Below, one piece after another: positions 15,671 to 23,277 of a DNA stretch of 64,000 nt. Where the stretch lies: positions 62,001-126,000 of the forward strand of contig JAEXOR010000045.1 in NCBI GenBank assembly GCA_023439185.1. The letters are read 5' to 3'. The notes under the pieces are model-generated. The model had not been told where the DNA came from and searched no databases. It saw nothing but the letters and a program-made list of their open reading frames with translations. The position numbers were made by a program, and so were the translations under genes. Numbering within the stretch: position 1 is the first letter of the stretch; every line of letters starts with the position of its first letter. Source of the stretch: Bacillota bacterium. GTDB taxonomy: Bacteria > Bacillota > Desulfotomaculia > Desulfotomaculales > Desulfallaceae.

Positions 15671-16861
15671 TTACAGAGCGTCCCGGAGCTTGATGAAGGC
15701 GCGCAGCACGTCCGCCGACGCCCGCATCAGCTCTTCCACGTTCTTGGAGGTGCACGATTCGGCCAGTTTATGGCCGGCGGAGTGTACCCTTTCGTGGGGC
15801 TCGTCTATCTGTACGAATGCTTCCAGGTGACTATATTTGCTCCTGTTGGCGTCGTACCATTTTCCGAAGGCGCAATCGTGATGGTTGGTTACCGGGTGCC
15901 CGGTACCGGCGTCCAGTATTACTTTTTTCAGAAACTTGGCGTGGTCAATCAATCGCACAGCCAGGGTATTCACCGTGCTCCCGCTGTCGGAAACAACCAG
16001 CGCCGGCTCCACTATTTGCCCCAGGTACCCGGACTCCTTCCTTAATAGTCCGCTGATGAATTCCGTGTTGTCGGTCATATCCTTGGCCAGTTGAGCCAGG
16101 TTTTCCGCAGTGGCGGTGTGTTCCTCCATGGCGCTGTTGATATTTTCAATCATCCCCGCGCATTCTTCAATATGGTCGGAGCTTTCGCGGATGATCCCGC
16201 CGACGGAGCCGGAGTTGTCCAGGTATTGTTTAAAAGTATCCCGGACTTCCAACACATTGCTGCCGGTGACCGAAGACTTTTTATTCATCTGGTCGGAGAT
16301 CTGTTTAACGTTGCCCACGGCCTCTTTGGTTTGGGCGGCCAGCTTGCGCACCTCTTCGGCCACCACGTTAAAGCCACGGCCCGCTTCCCCGGCCCGGGCC
16401 GCCTCAATGGCCGCGTTCAAAGCCAGCAGGTTGGTCTGATCCGCGATATCAGATACATTTTGGCTGATGTCGTCGATGTTTTTTACCTGGTCGCTTAATT
16501 CGTCGGTGTTTTTAATCATCTGCTGCAGTACGGTTTCCGCATTTGTCCCCAGATCGCTCAATTCGTTGATCCGTTTAACGCTTTCATGGGATCCCGAGGT
16601 AACGTGCTGGATGGAGGCGTTAATCTGCTGCACCGAAGCCGAGACTTCTTCCGACATGCTGGCCATGCTCTGGCTGGTGCCGGTAAGATCCGCAGCCTGT
16701 AGCGCAATTTCCTTTACTTTCAGCGTGGCCAGGAAAGAAATAAGTTCCGTATGGGTAAGAGAGAAGAAGGCCAGGGCCGCGGTGAAATCACTGTTGTCTT
16801 CAACGTTTTTTACCTTTAGGTTATTATTTTGGGCTCTTGCAGGCGTTTTGTTAAAAAACAT
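15671..16861 (-). CDS. Soluble methyl-accepting chemotaxis protein with C-terminal CZB domain
   Basis: A 396-residue chemoreceptor with no membrane segment, so it senses inside the cell. The N-terminal ~60 residues are unassigned. A signalling coiled coil with the conserved hairpin tip DIADQTNLLALNAAIEAARA-GEAGRGFNVVAEEVRKLA follows (about residues 130-190). The C-terminus is a zinc-binding CZB domain (HDCAFGKWY around residue 325, with further His in EPHERVHSAGH). CZB domains bind Zn and can sense metal or oxidant. ATG 16861 has GAGGAGA upstream. It follows a cheW gene by 19 bp, forming a two-gene unit. Confidence 0.93.
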   Translation of the reverse strand: MFFNKTPARAQNNNLKVKNVEDNSDFTAALAFFSLTHTELISFLATLKVKEIALQAADLTGTSQSMASMSEEVSASVQQINASIQHVTSGSHESVKRINELSDLGTNAETVLQQMIKNTDELSDQVKNIDDISQNVSDIADQTNLLALNAAIEAARAGEAGRGFNVVAEEVRKLAAQTKEAVGNVKQISDQMNKKSSVTGSNVLEVRDTFKQYLDNSGSVGGIIRESSDHIEECAGMIENINSAMEEHTATAENLAQLAKDMTDNTEFISGLLRKESGYLGQIVEPALVVSDSGSTVNTLAVRLIDHAKFLKKVILDAGTGHPVTNHHDCAFGKWYDANRSKYSHLEAFVQIDEPHERVHSAGHKLAESCTSKNVEELMRASADVLRAFIKLRDAL

Positions 16862-16880
16862 GACTAATCTCCTCTTTCGT

Positions 16881-17288
16881 TTAATTTATAATTTGGGGCA
16901 AGTTTAAAAGCAGGATGGTTCCATCCGCGTTGTTTAAGACCTTATCAACAAATTTATTATCCGTGTCCAGTTCCTCCAGTTCATCACCCTTAAACCGGGT
17001 TACCGAATACACGTTGTCCACCACCAGGCCAAGTTTTCGCCCGCCGGATTCGGTGACGATAATCCGCGATTCCTTATCGGCTTTACTTTCCAGCAGTCCC
17101 AGACGCAGGCCCAGGCTGATTACCGCCACCACCGCTCCCCGGAGGTTGATAATTCCTTTGCAGTAATGCTCACTGTTGGGAATCTCGGTTACCTTGACCA
17201 TCCGGATAATTTCCGAGACATGTTCGATGGGCAGGGCATATTTTTGGTTATTCAAGCCGAAAACCACCAGTTGACCGCCGGTACTCAT
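16881..17288 (-). CDS. CheW-like chemotaxis coupling protein
   Basis: A single CheW domain of 135 residues (LVVFGLNNQKYALPIEHVSE, IINLRGAVVAVISLGLRLGL, VDNVYSVTRF). It couples chemoreceptors to the CheA kinase. ATG 17288 has GAGAGGATGAGA upstream. It is followed closely by the CZB chemoreceptor on the same strand. No cheA, cheY, cheB or cheR lies in the window, so the pair either joins a remote chemosensory array or serves another CheA-dependent path. Confidence 0.93.
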   Translation of the reverse strand: MSTGGQLVVFGLNNQKYALPIEHVSEIIRMVKVTEIPNSEHYCKGIINLRGAVVAVISLGLRLGLLESKADKESRIIVTESGGRKLGLVVDNVYSVTRFKGDELEELDTDNKFVDKVLNNADGTILLLNLPQIIN

Positions 17289-17480
17289 CTCTTCTCATCC
17301 TCTCATTTCGTATTCTGTGGAAAATTCTATCGCGATTTATGTTAATCGGCGTTGCAGCCGTTGGAACCCGGGCGATCGCGAGGCCCACCCCTGTATTTAA
17401 AAGCTTAAATATGCAAAAAGTATGCCTGTAAAAAAGATTATGGTGCGGCGAATTCTGTTTCAGTCTGGCCGGTTATAAGA

Positions 17481-17509
17481 GAAAAAACGGGACAAGTTCC
17501 CGTTTTTTC
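17481..17509 (-). terminator. Terminator of the HD-GYP/H-box unit
   Basis: GAAAAAACGGGA (17481-17492) pairs with TCCCGTTTTTTC (17498-17509) around a five-base loop. The stem ends in A/T runs on both sides, so it can work in both directions. It lies 78 bp past the H-box gene and upstream of cheW. Confidence 0.75.
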
Positions 17510-17586
17510 CGCATTACACAGTCAATTGTTTTAAAAATTAACAATAGTAAAAAATAGATACAGCATCTGTCAAATTCTGAGACAAT

Positions 17587-17784
17587 TTATCGTTTGATGT
17601 CAAATCCCATACTTTTTAAAAGATTTAGGCATTTTTCGCATCCAATGATAATTTCTTCCACTTCTTCGCAAGTACCGTCTTTCAGCTTGATTAGTTCGGC
17701 ATTGCCCCGGATAACGGTTAATATATTATTCAGCTTGTGAATATGATCATCAGGCATTTTGAAGCGCGCTATATTATCCCTCAT
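17587..17784 (-). CDS. Solo histidine-box (DHp-like) small protein, 65 aa
   Basis: The product contains HKLNNILTVIRGNAELIKLK starting at His16, followed by a second helical half (EEVEEIIIGCEKCLNLLKSM). The kinase encoded 2 kb upstream has AHDFNNILTAVIGNISLAR at its phosphoacceptor site, so this resembles an isolated HisKA dimerisation helix pair. There is no ATPase domain, and the acidic residue after the His is replaced by Lys. ATG 17784 is 16 bp after the HD-GYP gene on the same strand. A phosphotransfer or kinase-dimer-interfering role is inferred; a plain structural helix pair is possible. Confidence 0.65.
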   Translation of the reverse strand: MRDNIARFKMPDDHIHKLNNILTVIRGNAELIKLKDGTCEEVEEIIIGCEKCLNLLKSMGFDIKR

Positions 17785-17800
17785 AAAGCGTTCCCCCTTG

Positions 17801-18379
17801 CTAATCAGCGATAAGCCGCAGGAACACGCTTGTTATTACGGGGTCGAATTGTGTGCCGGAGCATCTTTCCAATTCGGCCCGCGCCTCGGCAATGCTCAGG
17901 GCCCTGCGGTATGGGCGGTTGTGGGTCATGGCGTCGTATGCGTCCGCCACCGCCAGAATGCGGCATTCCAAGGGTATTTCCTCGCCTTTGATGCCCAGCG
18001 GGTAACCGTTGCCGTCCCACCATTCATGGTGTTTCAGGATCCAATCGGCGATCTTCTCCAGTTCCGGGACCATTTTGGCAATATGGTAGCCGATTTCACA
18101 GTGTCGCTGCAGTTCCGCATACTCGTGGTCGGCCAGTTGTTTCTTTTTTAGCAAAATACGTTCCGCGACACCTATTTTGCCGATGTCATGGAACCGGGCC
18201 AGTAAACGCAGATTTTTAATCTTGCTGTCGGGCAGGCCCAGGGCGACGGCCAGTTCAGTGACAAAGTTCCGTACCCGGTCGGCGTGTATTCTGGTGAATA
18301 TGTTCCTTGTTTCAAAGGTGTTGATCATTATTTGTATGTCTGAGCAGCAGGCGCCGTTGCTCTGATGCGATACCCGCAT
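17801..18379 (-). CDS. HD-GYP domain protein (putative c-di-GMP phosphodiesterase)
   Basis: A 192-residue stand-alone HD-GYP domain. Motifs in order: LLARFHDIGKIGV (metal-binding HD), HCEIGYHIAKMVPEL, HHEWWDGNGYPLG (GYP signature), and ADAYDAMTHNRPYRRAL. The family hydrolyses cyclic di-GMP; activity here is not shown. The start is ATG 18379 with GGGAG upstream; in-frame GTG 18388 is possible. It lies 105 bp downstream of the sigma-54 regulator on the same strand and just before the H-box protein, without a separate receiver domain. Confidence 0.92.
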   Translation of the reverse strand: MRVSHQSNGACCSDIQIMINTFETRNIFTRIHADRVRNFVTELAVALGLPDSKIKNLRLLARFHDIGKIGVAERILLKKKQLADHEYAELQRHCEIGYHIAKMVPELEKIADWILKHHEWWDGNGYPLGIKGEEIPLECRILAVADAYDAMTHNRPYRRALSIAEARAELERCSGTQFDPVITSVFLRLIAD

Positions 18380-18492
18380 AGTACTCACTCCCGCGTCGGA
18401 ATGCCGGCATTATTAATTCGGATTATAGTTCATATAACCCAAAACAATTAATACGCAATTATTATGCCAGTTTTCCGTTCCATCGGGGGGGA

Positions 18493-19887
18493 TTATTGTT
18501 TAATTTTGCGATAGATGGTTGCCCGGCTCAGGCCCAGCGCCTTGGACGCCAGGGTGACGTTTCCTTTAAAATATTTGATTGTGTTTTCAATATGTTCCCG
18601 CTCCACCTCGTCCATGGACCGGGGGTGAAAGAGGGAGTGAGCCGGAGGCGGCGAAGTTGCCGGCAGCAGTTCATTTTTTGTTTCGGGGACAGTTCCGATG
18701 ATGTCGTGGTTGATTAGCTTCGGAGGCAGGTGTTTTAATTCAATAGTTTCACCGACGTTTTGAGCAAGTACCTGTTGGATGACGTTATATAGTTCCCGGA
18801 TGTTTCCGTACCAGGGATAGGTCATCAGCACCTCCATCACCCGTTTAGAAAACTCCGGAGGCCGTTTGCCCCGGTCAGAACCTGTTATCGCGGCGGCAAA
18901 GTGCCGGGTCAGGGTAGGGATGTCTTCAATGCGCCGCCTGAGCGGAGGCAGTTCCAGCCTGACCACGTCCAGGCGGTAAAATAAGTCCTCCCGGAATACT
19001 TTGTCCCGCACCAGGCTTTCGATATCGGCGTTGGTGGCGGCAATAATCCTGGTGTCGGTGGCGATACTCTTTTCACCGCCCAACCGGGTAAACCGGCCTG
19101 TTTCAAGCACCCGCAGCAGCTTCACTTGCACGGAGTGTCCTGCTTCGGCCAGTTCGTCCAAAAAAAGGGTGCCCTGGTCGGCCAGCTCGAAGATCCCTTT
19201 GCGGGAACCGGCAGCCCCGGTGAAAGAACCCTTTTCGTGCCCGAAGAGCTCACTTTCCAGCAGATTTTCGTGAAAAGCGCCGCAGTTAACGGGAATAAAG
19301 GTCTGTTCCGAACGACCGCTGGAGGCGTGGATGAACCTGGCCAGCAATTCTTTGCCGGTGCCGGTTTCGCCGGTGATTAAAACGTTAACGCCTTTATCGG
19401 CGATTTTGTAAGCGGCGCCGGCCAGTTGCCTCATTTCGTTGCTTTCGCCCACCACCAGGCCTACCCGGGCCGCCAGTTTGCTAATCTTTTCAAATTCGTT
19501 GGTTTCACCGGCTTTGTTATTTGACTCCAGCGCCTGCTGGAGCAGTTTTAAGACTCCCGCCAGTGAATTAAAGGGTTTTTCGATATAATCGTAAGCACCG
19601 AGCCTGATGGCCCGCACCGCTGTCTTTGTGGTACCGAATCCGGTCATAATAATACAGCGGCAATTAGGTTGTACCGATTTAATGTGCTGCAGCAATTCCA
19701 ACCCGGAGGCGTCGGGCAGGATTAGGTCAATCAGCGCGGCTTGGAAAACTGAATTTTGCAACAATTGCCGGGCTGTGTCCACGTCCCCGGCGCATGTGAC
19801 CCGGTATCTCATTCCGGCCAGCGCCCTTTGAAAAAGTGACTGGATCTGGGTTTCGTCGTCCACCACCAAAACGTTGAAAACGTTCAT
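18493..19887 (-). CDS. Sigma-54-dependent response regulator (NtrC family)
   Basis: A 464-residue activator of sigma-54 RNA polymerase. The receiver domain is residues 5-120, with phosphoacceptor Asp54 in LIDLILPDASG. The AAA+ domain follows: Walker A GETGTGKE, loop GHEKGSFTGA, Walker B GTLFLDELAEA. A Fis-type HTH is at the C-terminus (GNVTLASKALGLSRATIYRK). The sigma-54 contact loop is GSFTGA rather than the usual GAFTGA. The ATG overlaps the kinase stop by four bases, so the two form a coupled two-component pair. Confidence 0.95.
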   Translation of the reverse strand: MNVFNVLVVDDETQIQSLFQRALAGMRYRVTCAGDVDTARQLLQNSVFQAALIDLILPDASGLELLQHIKSVQPNCRCIIMTGFGTTKTAVRAIRLGAYDYIEKPFNSLAGVLKLLQQALESNNKAGETNEFEKISKLAARVGLVVGESNEMRQLAGAAYKIADKGVNVLITGETGTGKELLARFIHASSGRSEQTFIPVNCGAFHENLLESELFGHEKGSFTGAAGSRKGIFELADQGTLFLDELAEAGHSVQVKLLRVLETGRFTRLGGEKSIATDTRIIAATNADIESLVRDKVFREDLFYRLDVVRLELPPLRRRIEDIPTLTRHFAAAITGSDRGKRPPEFSKRVMEVLMTYPWYGNIRELYNVIQQVLAQNVGETIELKHLPPKLINHDIIGTVPETKNELLPATSPPPAHSLFHPRSMDEVEREHIENTIKYFKGNVTLASKALGLSRATIYRKIKQ

Positions 19888-22442
19888 TTGGGGGCTCCTT
19901 CCGTAACCACATATTTCAAGGTTTCCACCAAATCTTCAAGCCGGTAGGGTTTGGTCACCACGCCGCAAAAACCGTAGCGTTTGAAATCGGCCATTACCGG
20001 ATCGTTGGAATAGCCGCTGGATACAATCGCCTTTACGCCGGGATCCAGCCGCCGCAGCTCGCGCATGGCTTCCGTGCCCCCCATGCCGCCGGGCACGGTA
20101 AGGTCCATGATTACGGCGTCAAAGGCCTGGTTTGTCAGCATCGCATGCTCATACAGCGCCACTGCTTCGGCGCCGTCCGCGACGGTGCGCACCTGGTAAC
20201 CGTAATGCTCAAGCATCTTACGGGCCACGTTCCTGACCATTTCTTCGTCGTCCATGATCAGCACCCGACCGACGGCTCTGGCGCCGATATGCTCCGGAAA
20301 GATGTCCGGCTGCCGTTCGGGGGCGGCGGGCAGCAGGATATGAAATACCGCGCCCGAGCCGGGCTTTGATTCCACGCTGATACGTCCGTCGTGCCTGGCG
20401 ATGATGGAGTGGGATGTGGTAAGGCCCAGCCCGCTGCCGTCCGGTTTGGTGGAAAAATAAGGATCAAAAATTTTCTGCCTGATGGCCGGAGGTATGCCCG
20501 GTCCGCTGTCGCTGATGGATATCTGGATATATTCACCGGGCTGCAGCGGCTGGGAATCGCTTTCTTCCAGCGACGTGTTGGAGCATATGAACCGCAGTGT
20601 TCCGCCCTCCGGCATGGCCTGCCGGGCGTTGATCACGATATTGTTGATTACCTGGCTGATTTGACCCCCGTCTATTTCCGCCGGCCACAGGTCGTCGGGG
20701 ATGATGTATTCGCATTTGATGCTGGTGCCGGTGAGGGTAAAACCCGCCGACTCCCTGATGATGTCCGCGACGGAGGCGATTTTTTTCACCGGCGCGCCCC
20801 CGGCGGCGAAGGTCAAAAGCTGCTGGGTCAGTTCTCTGGCCCGCAGGGAAGCTTTTTCCACGTCCCGCAGGGTGTTGTACAACTCGTTGTTTTCCCTGGC
20901 CTGCTCCCTGGCCAGGGAAATGTTGCCGATTACGGCGGTTAAAATGTTGTTAAAATCATGGGCAATGCCTCCGGCCAGGATGCTTATTGATTCCAGCTTA
21001 TTGGCCCGCTGGATTTCCTCCTCCATTTTTTGCTGCATGGTGACGTCCCTGAAAACCAAAACCACCCCGATAACATTGCCCAGGCGGTCGCAGATGGGGG
21101 AGCCGCTGTCGGCGATGGCCCTTTCGATACCGGTTTTGGCAATCAATACGGTATGGTTGGCCAGTCCCACGATCCCCCTGGTTTCAAGCACCTTTTCCAC
21201 CGGGTTGACGCAGGGCTTGCGGGTGTATTCGTTGATGATTTGAAAAACTTCGGTTAAAGGCTTGCCCCGGGCCTCTTCATTGCTCCAGCCCGTCAGGTCT
21301 TCAGCCACCTCATTGAGCATGGTGACCAGGCCGTTTTTATTGGTGGTGATTACCCCGTCGCCGATGGAACGGAGGGTTACCGCCAGGCGCTCCTTTTCTT
21401 CGGCCAGGGCCAACTCCGCCCTTTTTCTTTCGGTAATGTCCCGCAGGGTCTCGATGGCGCCTGTCACATTACCCGCGTCGTCAAACAGGGGTGAGGCTTT
21501 GCCCCATAGGTGCTTTCCCGTCTTCCAGCGCTGGTTTTTAACGAACCCTTCGGCATACAGCATATTTTCTTTTTGCTCCACAAAGTCGAACCGGTCGTGA
21601 TCCAGGCTGTCCGGCGCCAGGACGAAATCCGCCAGCACCGGACACCGCCGTCCGTAAATGGGCAGGCCGTAAATATAATCGCCCCGGCCCAGCATGCTTT
21701 CCTTGGAGAACCCGGTCATTTCCTCCATAGCCCGGTTCCAGGCCAGCACTTTGCCTTCCCGGTCAATGGCGAAGGTGGCGTCGGGCAAAAAATCAATGAT
21801 ATCCGCCAGTTGCCGGTTAACCCGGGCCAGCTTGCGGCGGATTTTCTCGAAATACATTACCACCATGCCCATGGCCACCAGCATTTCCAGGGCGGCGGCG
21901 ATAAGATATCCCCAGGGGGCAAACCACATCACCTGGCGGAGCAGCGGGTAATCGGCCTTGTGGACGCCCCATAAAATAAACGCCGAGCCCGTAATCTTTC
22001 TGCCCCATTCGCCGTTGTCCTTTAAACGCAAGAAAATAACCCCGGTCCAAATGTAAATCAGGCCCGTCAGCAGGAAGGTGGGCAGGGTCAGCAGCATGAA
22101 ATCCGAACCGTTAATTACCCCCATTATTATCCATGCCGCATCGGCCGCCGCGACGGCAACCCACAGGCGGCTCATTTTCAGCCCGGCGAAAACTAAGCTT
22201 CCCCAGAGCAGGAGGACGCAGCTTAAAAGGGTCATTATTTGGTTGACGGCCAGCAGGGCCGGGTGGTCCAGTACGTTGGCCTGCAGCAGCTCGGTGACCA
22301 TGCGGAGGGTGTAAAAAAAGAAACTGCAGGTCCAGATGCCGAGATAACGCTCCCGGTCCTGAAGGTACAGGTAGAAATAAACCAAGCTTACAATAACGGT
22401 GCCGGTGATGCAGGCGATGATAGCCGGGGTAAGCCAGGTCAT
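19884..22442 (-). CDS. Hybrid sensor histidine kinase: membrane sensor, two PAS, HisKA, ATPase, receiver
   Basis: An 852-residue hybrid kinase. Residues 1-200 hold about seven hydrophobic helices. Two PAS domains follow (IIDFLPDATFAIDREGKVLA and LRSIGDGVITTNKNGLVTML). The phosphoacceptor helix GGIAHDFNNILTAVIGN has His near residue 495. The ATPase N, G1 and G2 boxes are present (NARQAMPEGG, DSGPGIPPAIR, GSGLGLTTSH). A C-terminal receiver has an acidic pocket (IMDDEEM, VIMDLTVPGG). The stop overlaps the sigma-54 regulator start. The input signal is unknown. Confidence 0.95.
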   Translation of the reverse strand: MTWLTPAIIACITGTVIVSLVYFYLYLQDRERYLGIWTCSFFFYTLRMVTELLQANVLDHPALLAVNQIMTLLSCVLLLWGSLVFAGLKMSRLWVAVAAADAAWIIMGVINGSDFMLLTLPTFLLTGLIYIWTGVIFLRLKDNGEWGRKITGSAFILWGVHKADYPLLRQVMWFAPWGYLIAAALEMLVAMGMVVMYFEKIRRKLARVNRQLADIIDFLPDATFAIDREGKVLAWNRAMEEMTGFSKESMLGRGDYIYGLPIYGRRCPVLADFVLAPDSLDHDRFDFVEQKENMLYAEGFVKNQRWKTGKHLWGKASPLFDDAGNVTGAIETLRDITERKRAELALAEEKERLAVTLRSIGDGVITTNKNGLVTMLNEVAEDLTGWSNEEARGKPLTEVFQIINEYTRKPCVNPVEKVLETRGIVGLANHTVLIAKTGIERAIADSGSPICDRLGNVIGVVLVFRDVTMQQKMEEEIQRANKLESISILAGGIAHDFNNILTAVIGNISLAREQARENNELYNTLRDVEKASLRARELTQQLLTFAAGGAPVKKIASVADIIRESAGFTLTGTSIKCEYIIPDDLWPAEIDGGQISQVINNIVINARQAMPEGGTLRFICSNTSLEESDSQPLQPGEYIQISISDSGPGIPPAIRQKIFDPYFSTKPDGSGLGLTTSHSIIARHDGRISVESKPGSGAVFHILLPAAPERQPDIFPEHIGARAVGRVLIMDDEEMVRNVARKMLEHYGYQVRTVADGAEAVALYEHAMLTNQAFDAVIMDLTVPGGMGGTEAMRELRRLDPGVKAIVSSGYSNDPVMADFKRYGFCGVVTKPYRLEDLVETLKYVVTEGAPK

Positions 22443-22592
22443 TGATTATCCTCCCGTGTCGAAGAAGCACTGTCAAAAACTTGCTGTGATTCGCTGAGTT
22501 GCTTCATTTATAAATTAGACACAAGGCATGAAAATCCTCTGATATATAACAAATTATAACAATTTTTTTAGTAATTTTGGCTGAAAAATCCA
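22443..22592. other. AT-rich leader upstream of the hybrid kinase
   Basis: About 150 bp ahead of the kinase start, with GGGAGG just before its ATG. I see no convincing -24/-12 or -35/-10 pair on the minus strand. Confidence 0.4.
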
Positions 22593-22630
22593 AGTAAAAA
22601 CCCCCCTTGTCATGAAGGGGGGGCATTCCT
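22593..22630 (-). terminator. Terminator of the lonB-lon-engB block
   Basis: On the minus strand CCCCCCTT and AAGGGGGG form a stem with a six-base CATGAC loop, followed by TTTTTAC. It lies 65 bp past the engB stop. Confidence 0.75.
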
Positions 22631-22650
22631 CCACTGCCTGCGCGGTCTCC

Positions 22651-22676
22651 GGGCGACCGCGAGGGTCATTCCTACA
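22651..22676 (-). repeat. Dispersed GTAGG..GCGGTCGCCC repeat, copy 3
   Basis: A diverged copy of the 26-bp family (GGGCGACCGCGAGGGTCATT then CCTACA on the plus strand), between engB and its terminator. Confidence 0.65.
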
Positions 22677-22692
22677 ATAAGGGAGGCTTTCG

Positions 22693-23277
22693 CTAATTAA
22701 TCCATTTTTCGATAACGGCCCAGACATCTTCCCTGCCCTGGCCGGTGACGGAGGAAAACAATACCGGCGGATTGTCCGGGGCCAATTGCAGTTCGGTTTG
22801 CATCATTTTAAGGTTTTGCATCGCCCGTCCCCGGCTCAGTTTGTCGGCCTTGGTGGCAGCCACCGCCACCGGGATGTCTTTATATTTTAACCACTCCAGC
22901 ATCAGTTTGTCGTCGGCGGTGGGCTTGTGCCGGATATCCACCAGCAGCAGCAGCCCGCTAAGTTGGCTGCGTCCGGTCAAGTATTTTTCAACCATTTTTC
23001 CCCATTGTTGCCGCACCTGGAGCGGTACTTTGGCAAACCCGTAGCCGGGCAGATCCACCAGGTGAAAGGAACCGTTCACCAGAAAGTAATTGATTAGCTG
23101 GGTGCGCCCGGGGGTATTGCTGGTGCGGGCCAGCTTTTTGCGCCCCACCAGGGTGTTGAACAAACTGGACTTGCCCACATTGGAACGCCCGGCCAAGGCC
23201 ACCTCCGGGAGGTCCACGGCCGGGCAGTTATGCAGTCCGGTGGAACTGGTAACAAACTCAACTGTAGCTATTTTCAT
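22693..23277 (-). CDS. engB: Ribosome biogenesis GTP-binding protein EngB/YsxC
   Basis: A 194-residue essential GTPase of large-subunit assembly. G1 is GRSNVGKSSL (residues 30-39), then TPGRTQLINYFL (G2), DLPGYGFAKV (G3) and ATKADKLS (G4). The ATG at 23277 lies inside the 3' end of lon, overlapping it by 20 bp, so the two are co-transcribed. In B. subtilis ysxC also follows lonA directly. Confidence 0.97.
   Translation of the reverse strand: MKIATVEFVTSSTGLHNCPAVDLPEVALAGRSNVGKSSLFNTLVGRKKLARTSNTPGRTQLINYFLVNGSFHLVDLPGYGFAKVPLQVRQQWGKMVEKYLTGRSQLSGLLLLVDIRHKPTADDKLMLEWLKYKDIPVAVAATKADKLSRGRAMQNLKMMQTELQLAPDNPPVLFSSVTGQGREDVWAVIEKWIN

Noticed and set aside
17335..17352. Sigma-D-like CGCCGATTAA upstream of cheW
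   Set aside because: No TAAA -35 element at 15-16 bp spacing on the minus strand, so only half of the motif is present.
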